DNA from: Zygnema cylindricum
Taxonomy: Eukaryota > Streptophyta > Zygnematophyceae > Zygnematales > Zygnemataceae
Length of the DNA: 45,483 nt
Direction of reading: 5' to 3'
Assembly (NCBI GenBank): GCA_037447655.1
Contig: JBBHKE010003316.1
Coordinates: 126,001 to 171,483, forward strand
Shown piece after piece: positions 24,097-34,830 of this stretch. Below the pieces are notes generated by a model. It did no database searches, was not told where the DNA came from, and saw only the letters and a program-made list of their open reading frames with translations. The first letter of the stretch is position 1; every line of letters begins with the position of its first letter. A program made the position numbers and the translations under genes.

Positions 24097-24836
24097 CTTA
24101 AACCCATAGTTGTTCAAATCGCGCGATTTTTTCCTTTTTTGCGATTGAAACGTATAATTCGTGACTTTTGAAAAAATCGTAAAAAAACGTGTACTGTAAA
24201 CTGAAACTGAAATTTTACGGAAACCTGTAAACTAGTTACTGTAACTGTGCATTTTTTTACGGGTATGTACGAAATAAAACGGGAAATATGCGTCGCACTT
24301 ATTGGTACTTTCTGTTCAGTGAACTGAACTAAAATACCACGGAAGTTGTACGTTATATAATCGAAAATGTACGGACATTTTCGAAAAGAGACGTTGAACG
24401 TCACAATAATTTCGCGCGTTCAGTTTGAAATTTGTACGGGCGTCTTCTTCAATTTTTTTTGAAAGAAGACGCCATGGAACAGAGACGAAATTGCATAAAA
24501 TTTTATCTTCGTGGCATTCGAACCCGAGTACGTCAACTCCGTAACATACCCTAAGGTGAACGACAGGACTACCATTTGGTAAAAATATTCAGACACTTAC
24601 TACAAAAGTTATAAAATTTTAAAGAGTTTATTGTTTTACCGCTCATTTAACGGGAAAAACTTGCAAACTGCGTTATATGTAATAGTTTTTTGTTTTTTTA
24701 TGTACGGAATAGTATGGAAGGAAATTCATTAACGATTTTTTGCGATTTGATCAAAAGGTTCAATGCGTTTGTTACGTATAATTCGTCACGTACGGTACGT
24801 TCGCACTAATCGCCGTGAACAACTATGCTTAAACCA
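24097..24836. mobile_element. Inverted-repeat element, about 740 bases
   Basis: The left end ccttaaacccatagttgttc is matched in inverse at 24811-24836 (gaacaactatgcttaaacc). Inside, cgtataattcgt.ac occurs near each end. A pol III-like box arrangement lies on the minus strand near 24511-24586. No open frame of note. Confidence 0.6.
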
Positions 24837-25114
24837 TAGTTCAAAAGTAGGTGAAAGTAGGCCCATACAATATGCCTATTGTATACAAAACATACAATAT
24901 GACCTTAAGACCCGTATTTTATTCAGACCTATTCTGACCAATTAAAACATTCAGACCAAACATTTTTATTTACACCGTCAGATTCGAACGATCGGACGGC
25001 TGCTGATCAAAGTAGCGATCTAAGAAGATCACATGAAAAGCCTATAACACAACTTACGATAAAGGCGCCGACCAAAGGCCTACCATAAAAACGCTACTTT
25101 TGAACTATGGATTA
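24829..25114. mobile_element. MITE-like element, about 285 bases
   Basis: Ends taaaccatagttcaaaagta and tacttttgaactatggatta are inverted repeats of about 20 bases; inner aggcc blocks are also inverted. It abuts, and by a few bases overlaps, the element ending at 24836. Confidence 0.72.
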
Positions 25115-25771
25115 AACGTGACAAAAGAAAATTGACACAACGATACACTTTGTACCGTACGGTAGGGCGGTACACCACTGTAGGCTTCTCCCATGAAGCA
25201 TATATTTTACCGATTCTTCTCAATTTTTGGTTTTGAAGGCCAGCTACGTGGCACGCCTTACTCTCTCTTGGTGTTACGTGGCAGAATGCAAGCAGCTGTA
25301 TTTCCCGCGGCTCCTCCTGCGGCCATGGCTCTTCTGCGCGCCATGGCGACCTCTGGCGCTCGTCTCTCCTCCGCCGCTCCTCGTTTTGCTGCCTCTAGCC
25401 AGCCATGGTGATTTTCTGTCTTTTCTCGTATTCCATCCTAATAAAATACGTTCACACATGGCACGCACGTGGCACACATGTGAGCTGCAAAGTGGCAGCT
25501 CTTCTATTGCTCGGTCTCGCAGGAGAAGCCATGTTTTCACTCATTTCCTCAGTAATTTCTGTTTTTTATTCATGACCTCGTTTATTTTTGATTTGTTTAA
25601 TTGACAAATTTACAGGATTTTGCATTGTTAAAAAAAGCAAATCATGAAAAAAAATTAATGACTTCATTAGTTTGTCTCACGGTGCTGGCAAAGCACGGGT
25701 TGCCCTGTCATATCTTCATCCTTTTTTAAACAATTATTTTACCTTTACGAGAGTACTAAGTCCCTCTCTCC
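25115..25771. promoter_or_regulatory. Upstream region of the ThrRS gene
   Basis: Contains a locally GC-rich patch at about 25286-25410 with several ATGs, unlike its AT-rich surroundings, followed by AT-rich sequence. Promoter elements cannot be placed precisely. The patch was considered as an alternative first exon and rejected (see rejected list). Confidence 0.4.
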
Positions 25772-28700
25772 ATGTATTTGTGTCTAGATTCTGCTAACAG
25801 AATCAAAATCCCTCTCTGCTTCTTGCAAAACATGGAAACCAATCTTGTAGACTCTTTCTGGAGGTACTCTAATTCTCCGAACCTTAATTCTTTAATCCTA
25901 ATTCTCCAAATCCTACTTCTTCAAACCCTAAATCTGGAAACTAAACCTAATTCTGCAAACCCTACTTTCGCTGCATTGCAAAGCAGGTGCAAGCCGAATC
26001 TCGTCTCTGGAAGACATTGTCTCCTGAGATCTTCCAGCTTCTCCACTGCGGCTCTTAACTCTCCTGCTTCTCCGCGAGTTTCCGTGAAGCTTCCCAGAAA
26101 GTTGGATGCTCTCGCAGTAAAGGCCTCCGTAACAGCTGGTCAGGAGACGGAGGTGGCAGATGTCACAGTGGAATCAGAAGTTAACGGCATCGCTGAGAAG
26201 GAAGAAAGAGTGGAACTCCCAACGAACGAATCATCCGAGAAGCTTCTTAAAATTCGCCATACAGTGAGTGGAAAGCTTGATAGGGCCAATATAGGCAATG
26301 CAGATTCATAAAACGAAGCGTTGGTTTTTCCGTTGTTGACTTTTGGTAAGTGTTTGCAAGAGAGGCACGTGGAGTTTTTGCACTGCTCACTGTCACTTTT
26401 TTTTGGGGGGGGGGGGGAGACTTTGCATTGTTATTGTTGGAAACAGGATGTTTTTCCTAAGCTTTGGTGGAAAGGGTTCACGAGGGAAGGTTTTAGGTTC
26501 GGAAGTCCGAATTTGCTACTGGATTCTGTAGGGATGTGATTGAAATGTCATTGCATATATGTGGGAAGGTTTGTGGTAAGAAAACGTCCTCTAGAATGAG
26601 GAAAATTATGACTTGCTATAACTTTCAGGTGACCCGCAACCGCGTTTCGGACCACTATTTTAATTTGGTCAAGACTTTTTTTTGGCCGAAAATCATAAAA
26701 TGCTGCTTTTAGCACTGTTTAAGGAAGTGGCCTTAAAATTTGGCCACATCACTCTGCCCTGCAGTAGTATTATTGATACTCATTTCTCTTTAATTCTAAC
26801 AATTCCTTCACACTTATTGCGACTGGCAGTCTATCTCAATGTTCCAACCTATTTTTTGCTATTCTTTTTGTCTTAAGACTCCTCGGATTTGGGGATTTTG
26901 GCTGGATCAGACTGCCCACGTAATGGCAATGGCGGTTCAGAAACTCTATCCAGATGCCCAGGTCACTATTGGTCCCTGGATTTCAAGAGGTTTCTATTAT
27001 GACTTTGATCTGAAGGAGCCTCTTACCGACAAAGACCTCAAGAAAATAAAAAAAGAGATGGTTAGTCTTTCTTACTTTCATCTGTCTTACATTTCGCAAA
27101 CAATTTTCTCACCGTTATAAAGTCCTTAAGTTTTGTGCGTTTACATTACAGGTATGAATTTAGAACCACAAGAAGCTTGGATGGGGAAATATCCGACCTT
27201 AGCAATTGGCTTTTGTTTTTGCTATGCCAAGAATCGCTGTTTATGTTAAGAAATACATTGCGTGGGGTTTCTTTCAGAGTTATTAATTCTAATTTAGGTC
27301 CAAGCGACGTGGACAATTTCAACCTCTTGCGAATTTAGCATTTAAAAAAACAACAATTGATATAATTAACGCAATTTCATGTTCAGGGGCCGAATAAAAA
27401 GTGCACCAAATTAGTGTTATTAATTCTGAAAGCAATTCACGGTCTACTGTAATTGTATTTTTGAAAATACTCTTAGGATCGCATCATTGGGCGCAATCTT
27501 CCTCTGAGAAGAGAAGAGGTGAGTCGGGAGGAGGCAGCTGAACGCATTCGCACCATCAAAGAACCATACAAGCTCGAGATTTTGGACAGCATCAAAACGG
27601 AGCCTATCACCATCTACCATATCGGTGAGAGCCCTGAACCTCTGTAAGCTCTTTGAATCTTTCCTCTCTTACTCATTCAAGAGGCCTTTTTTTTCTGCAC
27701 CATGGAGAACCGAATTCTCTGGTCACCTTTGAATCCCGAAATGCTGTAAGCTCGTCGAATATGGCCTCCCTTCCTCATTTAAGAGGTCTTTCTTTTTGTT
27801 GCGCGATGGAAAACTGACGTCTTTAGCCTCTTTTTTGTGTGATATGACAGGGGAGGAATGGTGGGATTTATGTGCTGGACCCCATGTGGAAAGGACGGGT
27901 CAACTTCCTAGGAGAGCCATAGAGCTCGAGTCAGTAGCTGGGGCTTATTGGAGAGGAGATGAAAAAAACGCGACTCTTCAGAGAATTTACGGAACAGCTT
28001 GGGAGACGGAAGCACAATTGAAGGCCTATTTGGAGCAGAAAGAAGAGGCCAAAAGGAGGGACCACAGGAAGCTAGGACAGGAGTTGAACCTGTTTTCTAT
28101 CCAGGTACGGAGTTCTGAAATTGTTCAACACTAATTCGGTCCCTGTTTGATTTGCTCTCTCACCACAAAATAGCGTTTATAATTGTTGTTTTCCTAACGC
28201 TAATTTGTTTACTGGTTCAGAATTGTTCACTATGCTAATTATTTCTAATAGCGATTCAGCCTGCACCTTCCTTGTCCTTTTTGCTTTGTCGTTTTTGGCA
28301 TAGCTTTCACCTAGCATGGGTTCATTTTGGCAGTACATATATTTTAGTAATTTTATCACATTAAAACGGGCACAAACCTGTGTAAAATGTCAAACATTCA
28401 AAGCTTGGTAAGTTTGAATACGGCATCAATGTTTTGATTTAAATCATTTTTCCGGTTTTGTGATAGAAAACAACATACTAAGCAACAACGGGCAAACAAT
28501 CTTTTCCTTTTTTTTTTCTAAGGCATCTCTGACAGAAGGCTGGCCACAGGGATACAGGATGAAGCGGGAGGGGGACTTGTATTTTGGCATCCGAAGGGAG
28601 CCATGATTAGACAGATAATGGAGGAGTATTGGAAGAAGAAGCATTTGCAAAGAGGCTATGAGCTCTTATACAGTCCCCATGTGGCCAAACTGGACCTCTG

Positions 28701-31700
28701 GAAGACTAGTGGACACTACGATTTCTACAGAGAAAACATGTATGATCAGGTTAGTGGGTGCCATGGCTCAAGTACCAGTAGAGGTAATTCCCAAGCTGGT
28801 GGTTTCTTATTATTAAAAAGCCCTTAGCAGGCAATGTGTCGAATAACAGGTGTTCTTAAATTGTTGCAATTTAGAGTTAAAATCCACCTATTAAGTGCCC
28901 TTCGTCACAAGAAACAAGTTGTTGTTAAGCCAAGATATTTTAGAATCAGATTAATGATAGTGAATCACACTCACACATGCAAAGACCAGATTGTCATTAG
29001 AGTGGGTTTTATGTTTTTCCAGATGGAAGTGGAGGACGAGGTCTATCAGCTGAAGCCTATGAACTGTCCTTGCCACATTATGGTGTACAAAGATGCTCTT
29101 CGGTCATATAGAGACCTCCCTCTTCGTTGGGGAGAGCTCGGGACTGTGTATCGTTATGAACGTTCTGGAACAATGCATGGGTTGTTTCGAGTGCGAGGCT
29201 TCACACAGGTGTAGTTTTTCTCCTTGTCTCCATCTTTTCTCCTCGTCTCCATTTGAAACTTGGGAGGATAGCTTCGGTCAAATGAATTCTGTTGGTTTAA
29301 GATTGATTTCAAGTTTGTCTCACAGTGTTCTCATTTTAACACCAATTAAAAGCACGATCTGTTTGCCATAAGATGGTAGACAGCAAAATTGGTTTAACCT
29401 TGCAATTTTATTTATTAAAAGATACCCTATTTTACCGCTGTCGCATATGGACAAACCAATTATCAAAACGTCATAATTTTAGACCTTCTCTTACACTGAC
29501 GAGAAAGCTTAGGTGTGGTTAAAACTACTGAGTCCCACTGCAATTCAAACTGAAGAATAAAAAGAACATTATTGATTTCAGATTATTGCCTGCAATTTTC
29601 AAGCTAAACATATAAATGGAGGCAATTCTGTCGAAGAGCAAATATATTTTGCTCGTATTTATCACGAACATACTGATGTAACAAACCCTCAAAAGCGTAA
29701 TTGCTCTATTTGTTCCATGAAAGAGATTAATTAGCGTGGCGACTGTTATAGTGTTATTAGTTCTGATTTGACCTAGAAATGAAGTGGACAATCAATGGCC
29801 GCTTATATAGCTAAAGTGTTATGAACACAAGAATCAATGTTTTATGGTCAAAGATAGAGAAAGATGATGTTGAGCTATTGTTGTTAACCCTAATTGTGAT
29901 TTACGGAACCGCTTTCTTTGCCTTGAAGAACCCACTTGGGACAGAACTGGAGACAAACCTTCTTAATTGTGGATATTCTTCCGATCTTCTTTTTTCGTGG
30001 CAGGATGATGCCCACATTTTTTGTCTTCCTGATCAAATGCGGTCCGAAATTATCGGAGTGTTGGATCTGACGGAGGAGATTCTCGGAGACTTTGGGTTTA
30101 CCAAGCTGGAGATTAACCTCTCAACTCGACCCGAAAAGTCTGTGGGAAGCGATGAAATTTGGGATCGGGCAACTCTCGCACTGAGGGAGGCTTTGAGTGA
30201 TAAAGGCTGGGCATATAATGTGGATGAGGGAGGAGGAGCTTTCTACGGACCCAAAATTGACATTAAGATTGAGGACGCAATTGGGCGCAAATGGCAATGC
30301 TCCACCATTCAGGTGCATTTGCATTTTTTGGACCTCGTTTGGGTTTTTTATTGACTGATTTTTTGTTGGCCTGTTTTTAATTGACCGAGTTAACAGTTTG
30401 CTGGCAGAATTACGAATGCCTTCTTTATTTTTTTATATTGTGTTTACTATTTAAATGAAACGGTGAAACGAAGAAATTAAATCAATTTGGGCCTGGCAAG
30501 AACCAAAATGGATATGCATGAGAGGTTAAGTGCTATCAGGTGGTATATCCGGTTGACATGTTACTCGATTTTGATTTACTATCGGATTTTGATTTACTGT
30601 CGGATTTTGATTTACTATCAGAGGATTTTGATTTACTAGCGGATTTTGAGTACTTTTTGTACTTTTTCAGGTCGATTTCAATCTTCCACAGCGATTCAAT
30701 ATGGTATATGTCCAAGGAGACCAATCTCGGCAACAGCCAATCATGATCCACCGCGCTATATTTGGTTCGTTGGAGAGATTTTTCGGCATTTTAATAGAAA
30801 ACTATGCGGGAGATTTCCCTCTGTGGCTGGCCCCTGTTCAGGCACGACTACTACCGGTTACTGACGCAGAGGTAAGGCTCTTACATCAATTCCCAACAAG
30901 GTTAACTTCAGGATTCTTCTCCCTCTCCCTCCTCTCCCTCTGTCCTCTGTTTACTCCCTCTGCCTTTCCCTCTCCCTTTCCCTCTCCCTTTCCCTCTCCC
31001 TTTCCCTCTCCAAAAAGGCTGTTCCTATGGTTTTTATGATACAGAGGTTAGGGCTTTCATCTTTCACAACACAGGTAGTCCTGTCAAATAATATTTTTTC
31101 ATATTAAAGCCTCTAGAGTGACTTACAATGGACCATGACTTTCGTATGTTTGGTCCATTTCCTGTCATTGTCAAGTTTTGCAAAGATTTTTCTCTGTTTT
31201 GACTGTTTTTCTATTGGAGTTTGTGAGAGGCTGATCTTTGCAAGAAAGTGGTTCCGATTTTGTATCTTTGGTCAATTTGCTGTCTTGGTCAAGTTTTATG
31301 TAAAAAAATTATCTCCGTTGCACAAAAAGTAGATTCTTTTGATTGTTTTCCGATTGGAGTTTGTGAGAGGCTGATCTTTGCAAGAAAGTGGTCGCAATTT
31401 AGTCAATTACCTGTCCTGTTCCGATTTGAAGTAAGAAATAAATACCGTTGCAATGTTTTGGTCCAAAAAACCCAAAAATACTCTAAAAAAACCCAAAAAT
31501 ACTCAAAAAAAACTCAAAGAAACCTTAAAACACCTAAAAGTTCCTAAAACCGTTCAATTGTTTGATTGGAAATGTGGGACAGATTGATTTTTGCAAGAAA
31601 GTGGTTGCAAAATTGCGAGAACATGATATTCGAGCCGAAATTTCGAGTGGAGAACGTATGGGGAAATTAATACGAAATGCCGAGGTTCAAAAAATACCTG

Positions 31701-31843
31701 TTATGGCTGTTGTGGGACCAAAAGAGGTAGAAACCGAGACTTTGACAGTTCGAACTAGAAAAGAAGGACAGATCGGGACACTCTCAGTGGACGAATTGAT
31801 TGAGAGAATAACCAAAGTTGTGGCGAGTAAAGGATTAATTTAA
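25772..31843 (+). CDS. Organellar threonyl-tRNA synthetase
   Basis: Nine exons: 25772-26263, 26911-27060, 27477-27624, 27851-28104, 28558-28749, 29023-29208, 30004-30312, 30671-30871 and 31583-31843; all phases agree; about 730 residues. Class II enzyme charging tRNA-Thr. The editing domain shows HTTAH (163-167) and the SAD motif DLCAGPHV (269-276). Catalytic core: motif 2 [15 protein letters not shown], motif 3 GSLERF (609-614), and zinc ligands Cys427, His478 and His604, whose spacing of 51 and 126 equals that of the E. coli enzyme. The anticodon-binding domain is encoded by exon 9. No TGS domain is visible, as expected for the plant organellar form (At2g04842-like). The Ser-rich N-terminus suggests plastid and/or mitochondrial import. 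ATG 25772 or 25832 are the only in-frame starts before exon 2. Confidence 0.95.
27240..27450. mobile_element. MITE-like insertion, family B, ThrRS intron 2
   Basis: Contains family B signatures: aattaacgcaattt, ccaaattagtgttattaatt and a right end attcacggtcta. The left boundary is unclear. It stops about 30 bases before the exon 3 acceptor. Confidence 0.5.
27632..27838 (+). repeat. Two-unit tandem duplication filling ThrRS intron 3
   Basis: Units of about 100 bases (27632-27733 and 27734-27838) share gctgtaagctc/ctctgtaagctc, cattcaagaggcctt/catttaagaggtctt and ccatggagaac/cgatggaaaac. Together they make up nearly the whole 226-base intron. Confidence 0.82.
28131..28262. mobile_element. MITE-like insertion, family B, ThrRS intron 4
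   Basis: Contains aaatagcgtttataatt, cctaacgctaattt and a right end ctaatagcgattcagcctgca, matching the family B termini. The left terminus is degraded. Confidence 0.5.
29209..30003 (+). other. ThrRS intron 6, no other gene
   Basis: 795-base AT-rich intron. A block near 29690-29775 carries attagcgtggcgac and gtgttattagttctgattt, reminiscent of family B, but no full element can be delimited. Confidence 0.6.
30564..30650 (+). repeat. 18-base tandem array before ThrRS exon 8
   Basis: Five units close to tatcggattttgatttac, ending 20 bases before the acceptor at 30670. The array supplies the T-rich tract. Confidence 0.9.
30905..31016 (+). repeat. CCCTCT tract at start of ThrRS intron 8
   Basis: Pyrimidine hexamer run (ctccctctcc, then repeats of ctttccctctcc) beginning about 33 bases after the exon 8 donor. 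Confidence 0.9.
31140..31414 (+). repeat. Two ghost copies of the ThrRS exon 9 start
   Basis: The true exon 9 junction (31558-31620, acag then ATTGATTTTTGCAAGAAAGT) has two upstream copies at 31208-31260 and 31348-31400, each reading gagag then GCTGATCTTTGCAAGAAAGT. The ghosts share about 140 bases of flank with each other. In phase they encode ADLCKKVV, close to the real IDFCKKVV; the second copy then hits a stop. Confidence 0.9.
31455..31555 (+). repeat. A-rich degenerate array before ThrRS exon 9
   Basis: Short units of the type aaacccaaaaatactc repeat and decay towards the acceptor at 31582. Confidence 0.65.
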
Positions 31844-32499
31844 AGCTATTTTTCAATTTTTAGTTTTACAAGAATCGGTAAAAAATGTCAAAAAAAACTT
31901 GTATAAGTCCGGTTTTTAGGAGGTTGATATTTGACGATTTTTATGTTCGAGGGAGATCCAAGAGAAGACTTATAATGGTGTATTATTGAAAAAGTGTTAC
32001 GAGCATATTTTAGAAACGCAAAAATTTTGTATTAGGTGTATTGTTTGTTTGAATAAGGTTTCCTTTTCAGTCGGGAGAAATGGTGCCCTGTACCTGGACA
32101 CGTTCTGTTTTTTTTTGGTAATACAGAATGTCAAATTCTTTTTTTTGGGTATGGCATCTTCAACTCTCTCCTTTCCCCTCTATCCTCTCTTCTGTTGGAC
32201 TTCTTTTGTGTGGTCCCTGTCCGTCAATTCTCAGTGGGATCGTGACTTTTTGGGGTCAAATTAGTTATTAGGAATTCTTATCAGTTGGAAAAAAAGGAAA
32301 CATGATAATCGATAACCGGTCTTTTTTAGTTTCTTGAAAAAAATATCGCTCTGATACACATCAAATTTTATTGTCGATAAAAATTTGATATGAAGGACAA
32401 ATCCAATCATTAGATGTAATCACGATAGTTTGAAAAAGAAAGTTTTCTGATGTACCCCTGAGTCAATCATAGCAAAAAGTAATAGTTAGTACTTTTATA
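31844..32499. other. ThrRS 3' flank
   Basis: Probably the 3' untranslated region followed by spacer. A short open frame starting at ATG 32151 is listed separately as a candidate signal-peptide exon. Nothing else is recognised. Confidence 0.5.
32151..32264 (+). other. Candidate signal-peptide exon (unproven)
   Basis: An open frame beginning MASSTLSFPLYPLFCW has the length and hydrophobic core of a secretory signal peptide. Weak possible donors lie at 32234 and 32242. It could be the first exon of the thioredoxin-fold gene whose recognisable exons begin near 34.9 kb, with the LINE nest inside intron 1. No spliced frame joining the two could be demonstrated. Confidence 0.22.
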
Positions 32500-32752
32500 T
32501 TAAGTGGCTGACTTTATTAAAAAGCGCGATGGTAAACCATCTGAGTCCATGGGAACAAAAGAGAAGTAGCACGGCAAAAAACTGAAAACTACATGTTGGG
32601 GGAAAAAAATAAAACGATAAGCAAGGCAAAAGCACAAAAACACGAAATGACAGCTAGTAGACGGAAAACACCCAAAAAAGCAAAAAACAACAAACGAAAC
32701 ACCAAAAGAAGGAGCTAACACCTAACAACAAAACCCCAACATAACTAAAAAT
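32500..32752 (-). mobile_element. LINE 3' tail, copy attached to the ORF
   Basis: On the minus strand the tail carries gttcccatggactcagatgg and ends cgcgctttttaataaagtc, with an AATAAA-type signal. The same tail occurs at 33996-34245 (minus) and 34330-34590 (plus). Confidence 0.75.
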
Positions 32753-33790
32753 CTACGCAAAGCAACCACGTAAGTCCCCGAACCCCGGAGGAGCACGAGG
32801 AGGGAGTTCCGGGACACGTCGACGATCCATAGCCGCAATAGACGATCCAAGTAGGATAGAAGCCTGCACTCGCTGAAGGGCCACTGATAAACATTGACGG
32901 TAAAAGGAAGTAAGTACTGAAATTGAAGGGCTCCCAGGTCCCCGCCGCTCAAACGAACGCCGACCACAAGCACGGAGAAACTCGTCCAAAGCCACACCCA
33001 AACAACCAAATATCTCCACCGCCATCAGTTTGAAACCATCCATAGCGTCGCGATGGGCATAATCACGCTCCTTCCTCCTAGCCGCATCGCGTGCGGCCAC
33101 GCCCACATGTCGAGCTGCCCGACTGACAACAGTATCAGAGGTAGGGTTTGCCAAAACAACGTCACCAAATGTACGACGCGCACCATCAAGTAATACAATG
33201 TCAATCCGACGGGAAGGAATAATGTGGGAAACTTCCCGACGGACAGAATATCCTCCCTCGGAAGCGATAGTAGCAATGGTGTCTCGAATCGTGTCGTGCG
33301 CCTGAATCAACTCGCCTCCGTGGGAGCAACGAAGCAAATGAATGCCGTCGGGATCCAGAACGTGGTCACAAACAAGAGAGCCAAGCAAAGGTGGGTGAGG
33401 GAGGCCAAGCCGAAACCTAAGGGCCGTGGTGAATTGAGCCGGGGTGAATCGGAGGGCAGATAAGATAGGGATAGCCAATAGCCAAGCTCCGGAACCAGGT
33501 CCGCCACAGGAAAGAAAGCATGCACGCCAAGTATCATAAGGAAGCGCCTCGAGAAGCTCAGACTTAATAGCGACGACAACCTTATCAGAAATGGATTCCT
33601 GAACACGTGCAACTGATGTCGAAACAAGAGTGGAAAGAACTGGCATATCCGCGATAGCACCAGGAGTAAGAGAACGAGATGCATCGAGAAAGGACTGCTG
33701 GAAGGCGAGCAAGTACAAAGTGGAGACAGACGTATGATTAGAATGTGTTTTATTGAAACCAAAAAAATCTTGTATCTTGTATACTATCAA
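32753..33790 (-). CDS. LINE-type retroelement C-terminal ORF, nuclease-like domain
   Basis: Uninterrupted 345-residue frame on the minus strand, apparently the 3' portion of a non-LTR retrotransposon ORF; no reverse-transcriptase catalytic motif (YADD type) is present. Visible motifs are a possible zinc site C141, C155, H157 and H165 (LVCDHVLDPDGIHLLRCSHGG), then IPSRRIDIVLLDG...FGDVVLANP, then KERDY (240-244) and VEIFGCLGVALDEFLRACG. The RID...D...KxxxY order resembles the restriction-like endonuclease domain at the C-terminus of R2/CRE-type LINE proteins; this assignment is inference. A decayed copy lies at 18786-19064. The 3' tail is the adjacent 32500-32752. The first 55 or so residues may be read-through of flanking sequence. 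Confidence 0.7.
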   Translation of the reverse strand: MIVYKIQDFFGFNKTHSNHTSVSTLYLLAFQQSFLDASRSLTPGAIADMPVLSTLVSTSVARVQESISDKVVVAIKSELLEALPYDTWRACFLSCGGPGSGAWLLAIPILSALRFTPAQFTTALRFRLGLPHPPLLGSLVCDHVLDPDGIHLLRCSHGGELIQAHDTIRDTIATIASEGGYSVRREVSHIIPSRRIDIVLLDGARRTFGDVVLANPTSDTVVSRAARHVGVAARDAARRKERDYAHRDAMDGFKLMAVEIFGCLGVALDEFLRACGRRSFERRGPGSPSISVLTSFYRQCLSVALQRVQASILLGSSIAAMDRRRVPELPPRAPPGFGDLRGCFA

Positions 33791-33995
33791 GTTACAATCA
33801 TGTACAATTTATCAATAGTTAAAAATTTCAGGAGAAAAACAAACATACAGTCTGATGGAATTATTTCGGGATTTAGAAGAATAAGTAATCAGGATTGGTG
33901 CATACTTTTTCTTATCAGTTATTTCAGAAGTTATAGTTTTTCGTAGTTTTACGTAATTGAGAAATTGCCTAATATGAATTGATTGTGATAATAGT

Positions 33996-34245
33996 TTGAC
34001 TTTATGAAGATGGTAAACCATGAGAGGACCCAAGAAAAGAAGATGAAAAAAAACAAAAAAACAAAAAAAAGGACGCGGGAGCAAACTAAAAGGAAAGAAA
34101 ATGCGAACCCTACAAATGCACAAAAAAAGGGCAAATAAACAAAAGGCAAACAAAGAGATAAACAAGGGCAAGCAAGGAAAAGACATCAAAAATGGACATC
34201 GGGCGAAAAAACAACAACAAAATAGCGCACTAAAACAAAAACTAT
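33996..34245 (-). mobile_element. Second LINE 3' tail fragment
   Basis: The plus strand reads gactttatgaagatggtaaa, matching the terminal part of the tail at 32513 onwards. It is followed by an A-rich body with similar composition but more divergence. No ORF is attached, so it is a 5'-truncated copy. Confidence 0.6.
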
Positions 34246-34329
34246 CCAACCGTAGTTGTAGAATTACTTGCGATGCTTGATGGAGGAACGACTTTAGGAG
34301 GGGTTTCCATCAAGAGGTGTCAGTTATTG

Positions 34330-34590
34330 TATTTGAAACATTTGCTGGCAATTGTTTTGGCAATTGTTGTGTCCTTAATTTCGGGGTTGTTGCCTATTTG
34401 AGTGTCTATGTTTTACACGCCATTATTTTGTGTGTTCGTTTCTTTCACCTCGCTTTTCCTTTTTACCTGCTTTCCTCCACATGCTGTTTTTCACTTTTGG
34501 CATGCTGTTTTTCACTTTTGGCATTGCTACCCTTTTCGTTCCCATAGACTCAGACGCTTTATCATTGCGCTTTCTATAATCAGTCTAGTT
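34330..34590 (+). mobile_element. Third LINE 3' tail, opposite orientation
   Basis: The plus strand reads gttcccatagactcagacgc then attgcgctttctataatcag, matching the tail of the minus-strand copy. It contains a perfect tandem duplication of a 21-base unit (catgctgtttttcacttttgg) near 34480-34521. Confidence 0.7.
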
Positions 34591-34591
34591 T

Positions 34592-34690
34592 ACTATTAAT
34601 GTTAATAACACTACATCGACGCCCCTAAATTTTGAACCTCAAACCTAAAATAGAATTGGCAATTCACTGGATGGTTTTAATTTAGTGTAG
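34592..34690. mobile_element. MITE-like fragment, family B
   Basis: Starts tactattaatgttaataaca and ends ttaatttagtgtagtgta near 34690. It carries the cgacgcccctaaattttgaa signature shared with other family B copies. It directly follows the LINE tail. Confidence 0.5.
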
Positions 34691-34830
34691 TGTACCAAAT
34701 GTGTCAGTCGGTGTTTGTTATTTTGTAAAAACCACATAGAAAAAATGTAGATAACGACATCGACACGGGAAGTCGCACTCAGATTCTATTCAAAATAATA
34801 GAGACAGGGGAAAATGGTGCAAACTTAATT

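Noticed and set aside
25286-25407. GC-rich transit-peptide-like open frame upstream of ThrRS as an alternative first exon
   Set aside because: It has a start, an Ala/Ser/Arg-rich sequence and a possible GT donor. Joining it to the nearest acceptor at 25801 creates a TGA at the junction, and ThrRS exon 1 already encodes a targeting-like N-terminus.
30564-30650. Regular short repeats resembling a CRISPR array
   Set aside because: Units of 18 bases are contiguous with no unique spacers, in a eukaryotic intron. It is a simple tandem repeat.
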